A DNA stretch of 64,000 bases from Arcticimaribacter sp002477625 (lineage in GTDB: Bacteria > Bacteroidota > Bacteroidia > Flavobacteriales > Flavobacteriaceae): contig OX044358.1 of assembly GCA_943846665.1 (NCBI GenBank), forward strand, positions 682,001 through 746,000, given 5' to 3'. This document shows positions 58,279 to 64,000 of this stretch, piece by piece. The position numbers were made by a program, and so were the translations under genes. A model generated the notes under the pieces. That model had not been told where the DNA came from and did no database searches. It saw nothing but the letters and a program-made list of their open reading frames with translations. Positions within the stretch are counted from its first letter, which is position 1. Each line of letters starts with the position of its first letter.

Positions 58279-60885
58279 TTAAAAAGATAATATCTTAAAA
58301 GTTGACTTTCTGTTCAATTGGTATTCAGACTCGGAACAGTCAGAGTTCTCTCCACAAATATTATCAAAATTTTCTTCCCCTAGTGCTTTTATTAATAAAC
58401 GATTTGGATCAATACCCTTATTAGTCAGCCATTTTCTAGTTGTGCTAGCCCTTCTTTCAGAAAGCTCTCTATTATATTCCTTAGAAGCTCTAGAATCAGC
58501 ATAAGAGCTTATCTGCAAAATCATTGTTGGATATTTAACCATTGCAATTAAAACTTTTTTTAATGATAGTACAGAACTTCTAGTTAAAGTTGCTTTATCT
58601 AAGTCAAAGAAAATTGGCTCAACACCTAAAACACAAATTAGATCATCAGGTATACAATTTGTTAACCATGATAAATCAATATTTTCAAAAATATTTTGAT
58701 TTTCATTGAAGTTGAATTTTAAAATTCTGCTGTTATAGCTAATTCCATTCGAAACTCTTATGAAATAGGATTTTGAGCAATTAAATTTTTCAGTAAAATT
58801 AAATTCACCATTCTGATCAGCATTGGTTTGTTTAATAATATTATTATTCTCATTAAGTAATTCTATAGATGCTCCTTGGAGTAAATCTTTGGTGAATATA
58901 TCGTAAACAACTCCTCCAATATGACCTTCACAATTTGACATACCCTTTTTTGATAATAAGGACTGTGGTGATTTTCCTGTCTTTATAATTTTATACACTT
59001 CATCTGAAGAACTTCCATTTAGACCATTTCGATTAGATGATATAAATCCAAAATTTCGTTTATTATTATAAACATAACTGAAATCATCAAATGGTGAATT
59101 AACGGGTTTCCCAATATTTGAAGTTTCATATGGGAAACCCCTAACATTTAATTTAGATTCAAAAATATCAAAACCTCCAAGCCCTAATTTTCCATCACTA
59201 GAGAAATAGAAATTATTTTCAGAGTCTATAAAAGGGAACGATTCTCTAAACTCAGTATTAACATTTGGACCTAAATTAATAGGCTGACTATAAGTGTCGT
59301 TCTCAAATATATAGACAAACCAAATATCTGACATACCGAATGTTCCAGGCATATCAGATGAGAAATAGAGTTTTTTCCCGTCAGGACTTAAAGTTGGATG
59401 AGCAGTAGAATATTGATTACCATTGAAAGGTAATTCTTTAATGTTAACCCAGGAATCTTGTTTTTTAGTTGCTTTGTATATTTTGAGTTTTACTTGTTTA
59501 TCTTTTGAAGATTTTAACCTTCCCTTAAAAAAATTATTTCTAGTAAAATACATAGTATTTCCATCCATGCTTATTGTAGCAGTAGATTCATGATACTTTG
59601 TGTTTACATTTCCTTTTAACTGCTCGCGTTGAGATAAGTTACCTAATGAATCAATTTGAGCTGTAAATAAATCCAAAAACGGCTCATTAGACCATCTAAA
59701 TTTTTGGCTTCCAGTCGCATCTAAAGATGAAGCAAATACAACTTCATTTTCACCATAAAAGTTTAATCCAAAATCAGAGTTTTGAGAATTAATATTTGTT
59801 TTGAATAGATTATATTTTCCAGTTTTACTTAAAATAGTGTCTATGTAATTTGAATTCGGTTCTAAATAATTATGCAAAACAAGTTGCTTGTTTAATTCAA
59901 GGTATTTTCTGTAAAATTGATCTGAAGCATCATAGGCCTCTATACTTTTGAATGCAACAGATGCCTTAAAATATAATTCAGCATCAATGTTTTTAGGATA
60001 TAAAGAGATTAATTTATTAAACCAAACTGTAGCTAAATCATATTGACTGTTGTTGTAATAAGCAATTGCTAAGTTTTCAAATACCTCTTTATTTCCCTTG
60101 CCAGATCTGGCTAATTTTAAATAACGATCTATTGCCGGTGAAAATTCATATGATTCGTATTTACTTTTCGCTGAAAATATATTATTAATACTATTTTGTT
60201 TTTTATTATTTACTTTATTTGAAAGGGAATCTATTCTAGATGAATCAAAAGTCACTCTAGCGTCATTAGAAACTGGTAAATCAACCGCTATTTTGTTTTC
60301 TAATTGAAATATATTAAATGATTCTCCAGTTTCGATAGGATCTATATTATCTTCAATTTTTTCAATACCATTTTTTGTGTCAACCTTGATTTCTATATTT
60401 GTGTTTGAGTTTAAAGAAATGATATTTTCATCTTCTTTTACAGTAACTTTAGAGGAATCTATAGAGTCGTCAAGCAATTTTTGTGTTATCTCATCTACTG
60501 GAATACTTACTAATTTAACCTTAAGTGAATCAATTTCAGTTACAAGAATTCCTGAAGGTGCTTTATAGTTTTCTTGATAAAGAAGCCAATAATCAATTTC
60601 CTTAATGCCTACACTATCTATAAATTGATTTGTTTCTGTTAAAGTTATGAACTGGTTAACAGATACTCTATGGAATCCGTCTTTTTTTGCAAGAACTCGG
60701 ACTCTTTTAAACCCTTCCTTCTTCAATTTTGTTTTATAGAGGTATGCATTATTATAATATTTGTAGGACCCAACAATTATTTCAATTTTATCCTTATCTG
60801 AACTATTTTGAGCATTCATATTTTGCCCAACACAGGTGAGTGCAAGCAAAAAAATAGTAGTAAAATATTTAACGTTTAATTTCAT
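58279..60885 (-). CDS. SPOR/TPR/PD40/OmpA-domain envelope protein
   Basis: The 868-residue exported protein has a signal peptide (YFTTIFLLALTCVGQNMNAQ), a SPOR-like peptidoglycan-binding domain (about 32-105; KIEIIVGSYKYYNNAYLYK), a low-complexity linker, TPR repeats (about 245-335), PD40/WD40-like beta-propeller blades (TAHPTLSPDGKKLYFSSDMP, SFPFIDSENNFYFSSDGKLG), a CarboxypepD-like beta domain (GGVVYDIFTKDLLQGASIEL) and a C-terminal OmpA domain with ADSRASKEYNRELSERRA. Such OmpA/PD40 proteins accompany PorP/SprF proteins in type IX secretion-linked operons. It follows the PorP gene by 3 bases. It likely spans from outer membrane to peptidoglycan. Confidence 0.88.
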   Translation of the reverse strand: MKLNVKYFTTIFLLALTCVGQNMNAQNSSDKDKIEIIVGSYKYYNNAYLYKTKLKKEGFKRVRVLAKKDGFHRVSVNQFITLTETNQFIDSVGIKEIDYWLLYQENYKAPSGILVTEIDSLKVKLVSIPVDEITQKLLDDSIDSSKVTVKEDENIISLNSNTNIEIKVDTKNGIEKIEDNIDPIETGESFNIFQLENKIAVDLPVSNDARVTFDSSRIDSLSNKVNNKKQNSINNIFSAKSKYESYEFSPAIDRYLKLARSGKGNKEVFENLAIAYYNNSQYDLATVWFNKLISLYPKNIDAELYFKASVAFKSIEAYDASDQFYRKYLELNKQLVLHNYLEPNSNYIDTILSKTGKYNLFKTNINSQNSDFGLNFYGENEVVFASSLDATGSQKFRWSNEPFLDLFTAQIDSLGNLSQREQLKGNVNTKYHESTATISMDGNTMYFTRNNFFKGRLKSSKDKQVKLKIYKATKKQDSWVNIKELPFNGNQYSTAHPTLSPDGKKLYFSSDMPGTFGMSDIWFVYIFENDTYSQPINLGPNVNTEFRESFPFIDSENNFYFSSDGKLGLGGFDIFESKLNVRGFPYETSNIGKPVNSPFDDFSYVYNNKRNFGFISSNRNGLNGSSSDEVYKIIKTGKSPQSLLSKKGMSNCEGHIGGVVYDIFTKDLLQGASIELLNENNNIIKQTNADQNGEFNFTEKFNCSKSYFIRVSNGISYNSRILKFNFNENQNIFENIDLSWLTNCIPDDLICVLGVEPIFFDLDKATLTRSSVLSLKKVLIAMVKYPTMILQISSYADSRASKEYNRELSERRASTTRKWLTNKGIDPNRLLIKALGEENFDNICGENSDCSESEYQLNRKSTFKILSF

Positions 60886-60888
60886 GAT

Positions 60889-61836
60889 TTAAAAAAACCT
60901 AGGTGTCAGTATTTTTTTATTTGTTCCAAAATCGAATCTAAAAAGAACTTCAAAAGTTCCACTTGTTGATTTCTTTATTTCAGTAGTTGAAAAATCATAA
61001 CTAAACCCGATCATCATTGAATCTGACAATTGAATTCCTGCCATAGTTGTTACAGCAGAGCTAATTCTATTTGCAATACCAAAAGTAAAGTTATTATTTA
61101 TTATGAAGTTAAGAGAAATATCCCACTGAACTGGACTACCCTTAACTGCCTTAACTAAGGTAGCTGGTTTAAATTTTAATGACGGATGTAAATCAAAAAC
61201 ATATCCCCCAATAATATATAAATGAATTGTTTTTGAAAAGGTAGAGAAGAAACTTGATTCCGATTCTACCAAATCAAAATATTGCTTTTCTAAAAGATTT
61301 GGTGCAGAAATTCCCAAATAGTAATTTTGGGTATTATAAAATATCCCTACTCCTATTTGTGGTTGATATTTATTATTTTCAACATAACCTATGTAAGGAT
61401 CTGTTAGATCGTAAATATTGAGTTTATTAAAATCAATATCATATGAATTTAATCCCACTTTAAGTCCAAATGCTAATTTAGAGAACATAAAGTTTATAGA
61501 ATATGAATAATCAATTGAAAAGTTCGTTTCAGTCACAGGGCCTATTTGTTCAAATAAAACTGTTCCCCCAAGACCAACTTTTTCATTAGCTCCAATAGGA
61601 GTGTCAAATGAAATTAGATTTGTTTTTGGAGCACCCTCCAGATCTAACCATTGAGATCTAGCTAGTGTCCTTAAACTCATTATTCCTCGGTTTCCTACAT
61701 AAGCTGGATTAAAAATTTGGGGTATGTGCATGTATTGTGTAAACTGAGATTCCTGCTGACCAAAGTTAGAACTGTATACCAGTACCATTAAAATAAAAAA
61801 ATATTTTCTAATTTTAATATTCATTTTTCTAATCAT
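60889..61836 (-). CDS. PorP/SprF-family type IX secretion membrane protein
   Basis: The 315-residue protein has a signal peptide (MNIKIRKYFFILMVLVYSSN) and the PorP/SprF pattern: ESQFTQYMHIPQIFNPAYVG directly after the cleavage site, GIMSLRTLARSQWLDLEGAP, then alternating outer-membrane strands such as GLGGTVLFEQIGPVTETNFS and AGIQLSDSMMIGFSYDFS. PorP-like proteins help anchor adhesins secreted by the type IX system at the cell surface. The operon context (adhesin upstream, OmpA/PD40 protein downstream) fits. The ATG at 61836 overlaps the adhesin stop by 8 bases; an ATG at 61824, four residues in, starts the signal peptide more cleanly. Confidence 0.9.
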   Translation of the reverse strand: MIRKMNIKIRKYFFILMVLVYSSNFGQQESQFTQYMHIPQIFNPAYVGNRGIMSLRTLARSQWLDLEGAPKTNLISFDTPIGANEKVGLGGTVLFEQIGPVTETNFSIDYSYSINFMFSKLAFGLKVGLNSYDIDFNKLNIYDLTDPYIGYVENNKYQPQIGVGIFYNTQNYYLGISAPNLLEKQYFDLVESESSFFSTFSKTIHLYIIGGYVFDLHPSLKFKPATLVKAVKGSPVQWDISLNFIINNNFTFGIANRISSAVTTMAGIQLSDSMMIGFSYDFSTTEIKKSTSGTFEVLFRFDFGTNKKILTPRFF

Positions 61837-64000
61837 TTTGAAGATATATATACCCTATATACTCGCTCTTTCCTGGATTATTATTTGAAGGGAATGTTAA
61901 AACATAATAATATGTTCCAGAAGGAAGTTTTTCGTCTTTACTAATAGTAATTCTCCCGTTAGAGTATCCTGTAAATATTTCTGAATTACCTGGGCCTGGA
62001 TATCCATTGCTTTCAAAAACTAAAACGCCCCATCTATTATAGATTCTTAAAATATTATCCGGATATTCTTCTATTCCTCGGATTATTAAATAATCATTTT
62101 TTTGATCATTATTAGGAGTAACCAATTCAAATATCTCTATGTTCGGAACATACTCACCATTTAATTCAATTTCCGTAGGGTCATCCACTGTATTATCGTC
62201 TTCATCATCTCCGTCATCACTATAATCAAAGACTTCTCCTTCATAATTTAAAGCTGTTCCAGCTACCCTTACACTGTTGAAAATTTCTCCAGAAATAATA
62301 TCCGATTGAGTAATACTGTAACTTGCTCTGAAAACAAGTATTCCACCCGGGGCAATTGAGTTTGCGGAAGAACCAGATGTTGCTGATACTAAATTTGGAT
62401 CGGTGGATAAATAAATAGTAGAACCATCACCATTGGTCATGAAGTCTTCTATTAATAAGTCTTCTATTTTTACATTTCCTATATTCTCAACTACAATTGT
62501 AAAGACGATCACATCGCCCTCCATTGCAATACCATCATCTCTAATTGTTATGGATGCTGTCTTTGTTACATCAATTAACGGATTTGGAGAAATCAATACT
62601 TCGGTCGGGTCATCTTGTGTGTTTCCGTCGGTATCATCCCCATCATCAGAAACATCAGATACTGTTATTGAGCCGTCAATATTATCAGCCGTTGCCATCA
62701 CAGTATTAATTATTTTACCCGAATCTGCTGCCCCTTGCTCAATAGCATAAAAAGCAATGTAGGTAGCACTTTCTCCTATTTTTAAATCTCCTTCAAGAGA
62801 GCCCCTTGTAGATCCAGTAAAGTATGGGCCGTTGGACAAACTAAGTGCGTTTCCATTTCCATCAGTCATTGTGTCTTCAAGCACCAGATTGGTTAAGATT
62901 GTGTTTCCTGTGTTTTCAACTGATATTTCAAATGAGATCATATCTCCAGTATCAATCAAATCATCGTTATTGTTATCTATGAATGCTGTTTTAGTTACTT
63001 CAATAGTTGGAACTTCCTGTAAGAATACGATTGTTGGATCATCGGTGGTGTTTCCATCAGTATCATCTCCATCATCACTAATATCAGAAATACGTGTTTG
63101 TTGATTTGGTCCTGTCGCAGAGGCTACTGCTGTATTGATGATTTGTCCAGAAGTAATATCATTATCTTGAATAATATAGAATGCTATGTAAGTTGCCGTT
63201 TCGCCTTGTATTAATATTCCTTCTGAAGAGCCTTCTGAGGAGCCCGAGAAGAATGGACCATTACTTAAGTTCAAGACATTACCATTTCCATCTGTTAAAG
63301 TATCTACTATTTGTAAATCACTTAAGGTTGAGTTTCCTTTATTTTCAATAGTAATGGTATAGGTTATAATATCTCCTGCTCCTGTTTCGTTATCACCATT
63401 ATCTGTAATTTCTGCTGTTTTGGTAACCTCCATACCAACATTAGATACAGTAAACACTTCTGTTGGATCATCAGCTATATTCCCATCGGTGTCATCTCCA
63501 TCATCACTCACATCAAACACATTACCTACATTCCCTGGACTATTCCCTCTAAATACGATAGTGTTCCTGATTACACCTGAATCTGCCGCTCGTTGTCCAA
63601 TAATGTAACTTGCTGTGTAATTTGCTGTTTCTGATGGAGCAAGAATGCCTTCGGCAGAACCTTGAGAAGCTGATCCAAATGTTGGCTGTGAGGTTAATAT
63701 GAGATCTCTTCCACTTCCATCTGAAAGTATATCAACATAAGATAAACCACTGACAGTAATGTTCCCTTTATTTTCAACTGTAATAATGTAATCTATTCTA
63801 TCTCCAACATCATTAATTCCATTGTTGTTGAGGTCAGTAACCGATGCTACTTTTGTTACCTCTATTTTAGGCAATGAAATGATTTCGATCACTGTAGGAT
63901 CATCTGTTGTATTTCCGTCAGAATCATCACCATCATCACTTATGTCTGTAACATCATTGTTATTCCCAGGGCTAGAAGCGTTTACTGTTACTGTATTTAT
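61829..64000 (-). CDS. Giant DUF11-repeat adhesin with T9SS type B sorting domain (5' cut by window)
   Basis: The frame is open to the right edge, so the start lies beyond 64000; at least 723 residues are visible. It has four full DUF11-type immunoglobulin-like repeats of about 143 residues (each beginning EVTKTA.I.DN..... and reading GD.I.Y.I.VENKGN), each followed by an acidic linker SDDGDDTDGNTTDDPTE, plus the end of a fifth. The C-terminal 100 residues (VTPNNDQKNDYLIIRG, LRIYNRWGVLVFES, LPSGTYYYVLTF) are a CHU_C/gliding-associated type B sorting signal. It is a cell-surface or secreted adhesin, first of the three-gene set. Confidence 0.88.
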   Translation of the reverse strand: MNTVTVNASSPGNNNDVTDISDDGDDSDGNTTDDPTVIEIISLPKIEVTKVASVTDLNNNGINDVGDRIDYIITVENKGNITVSGLSYVDILSDGSGRDLILTSQPTFGSASQGSAEGILAPSETANYTASYIIGQRAADSGVIRNTIVFRGNSPGNVGNVFDVSDDGDDTDGNIADDPTEVFTVSNVGMEVTKTAEITDNGDNETGAGDIITYTITIENKGNSTLSDLQIVDTLTDGNGNVLNLSNGPFFSGSSEGSSEGILIQGETATYIAFYIIQDNDITSGQIINTAVASATGPNQQTRISDISDDGDDTDGNTTDDPTIVFLQEVPTIEVTKTAFIDNNNDDLIDTGDMISFEISVENTGNTILTNLVLEDTMTDGNGNALSLSNGPYFTGSTRGSLEGDLKIGESATYIAFYAIEQGAADSGKIINTVMATADNIDGSITVSDVSDDGDDTDGNTQDDPTEVLISPNPLIDVTKTASITIRDDGIAMEGDVIVFTIVVENIGNVKIEDLLIEDFMTNGDGSTIYLSTDPNLVSATSGSSANSIAPGGILVFRASYSITQSDIISGEIFNSVRVAGTALNYEGEVFDYSDDGDDEDDNTVDDPTEIELNGEYVPNIEIFELVTPNNDQKNDYLIIRGIEEYPDNILRIYNRWGVLVFESNGYPGPGNSEIFTGYSNGRITISKDEKLPSGTYYYVLTFPSNNNPGKSEYIGYIYLQND

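Noticed and set aside
61829..64000. CRISPR-like array because of regular repeats
   Set aside because: The ~430-base periodicity comes from protein domain repeats in an open reading frame; the DNA repeats are diverged.

Overview
The window is chromosomal DNA from an AT-rich member of the Bacteroidetes, almost certainly a marine-type flavobacterium (class Flavobacteriia). The reasons are a type IX secretion/gliding-associated operon (PorP/SprF protein, OmpA/PD40 protein, giant DUF11 adhesin with a C-terminal sorting domain), repeated TAnnTTTG-type -7 promoter elements instead of sigma70 boxes, the near absence of Shine-Dalgarno sequences, a MetH split into two genes, and house-keeping genes in arrangements familiar from flavobacteria (exbB-exbD-tonB-folC, lipoprotein-ruvC-hemW). 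The species cannot be named from the sequence alone. Gene density is high and most of the window is core metabolism. There is no CRISPR array, rRNA, transposase, integrase or prophage.

Layout. 1-822: end of an outer-membrane protein gene and a 37-codon membrane peptide. 819-10680: one eight-gene methionine/SAM operon on the minus strand (metK, metY, metX-like, osmC-like, metZ-like, split metH, metF) behind a SAM-II riboswitch. 10827-19256: deoxynucleoside kinase, membrane pyrophosphatase, PDH E1 beta, bifunctional nuclease, thymidylate synthase, a class V aminotransferase-fold enzyme, DHFR and FabD. 19258-27257: amidohydrolase, hydrolases, a sugar aminotransferase, Kdo transferase, alkaline phosphatase, two poorly characterised genes and tRNA-Leu(UAG). 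27367-37979: dipeptidase, HemW, RuvC, small membrane and lipoproteins, an ECF sigma factor, an Nramp-related transporter, LipA, LpxK, a NIF3 protein and a zinc-ribbon-family protein that has lost its cysteines. 38122-45351: lipoprotein, a decayed beta-barrel gene, tRNA-Val(UAC), FolC, TonB/ExbD/ExbB, NhaD and AnmK. 45570-55278: GltB/GltD, then a RimB-RimK fusion with a metallo-beta-lactamase protein and a flavoprotein. 55344-58278: a dead SDR gene, a TPR/LuxR regulator and two gene-poor stretches. 58279-64000: the surface/secretion operon, cut by the window edge.

How the parts work together. The met operon covers sulfur assimilation onto O-acetylhomoserine, remethylation of homocysteine with methyl-THF supplied by MetF, and activation to SAM. 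The riboswitch in front of metK lets SAM control the whole set. thyA, folA, folC and metF tie this to folate and dTMP. waaA and lpxK serve lipid A/Kdo assembly. ExbB/ExbD/TonB power outer-membrane uptake, and NhaD and the pyrophosphatase manage the ion gradient.

The most interesting item is the metK leader. It holds a recognisable SAM-II aptamer and a perfect 12-bp stem that can only form by unfolding that aptamer. An 8-bp stem that would hide the region in front of the metK start is topologically exclusive with the 12-bp stem. This looks like a complete two-state translational switch. I found no wholly new defence or biosynthetic system.
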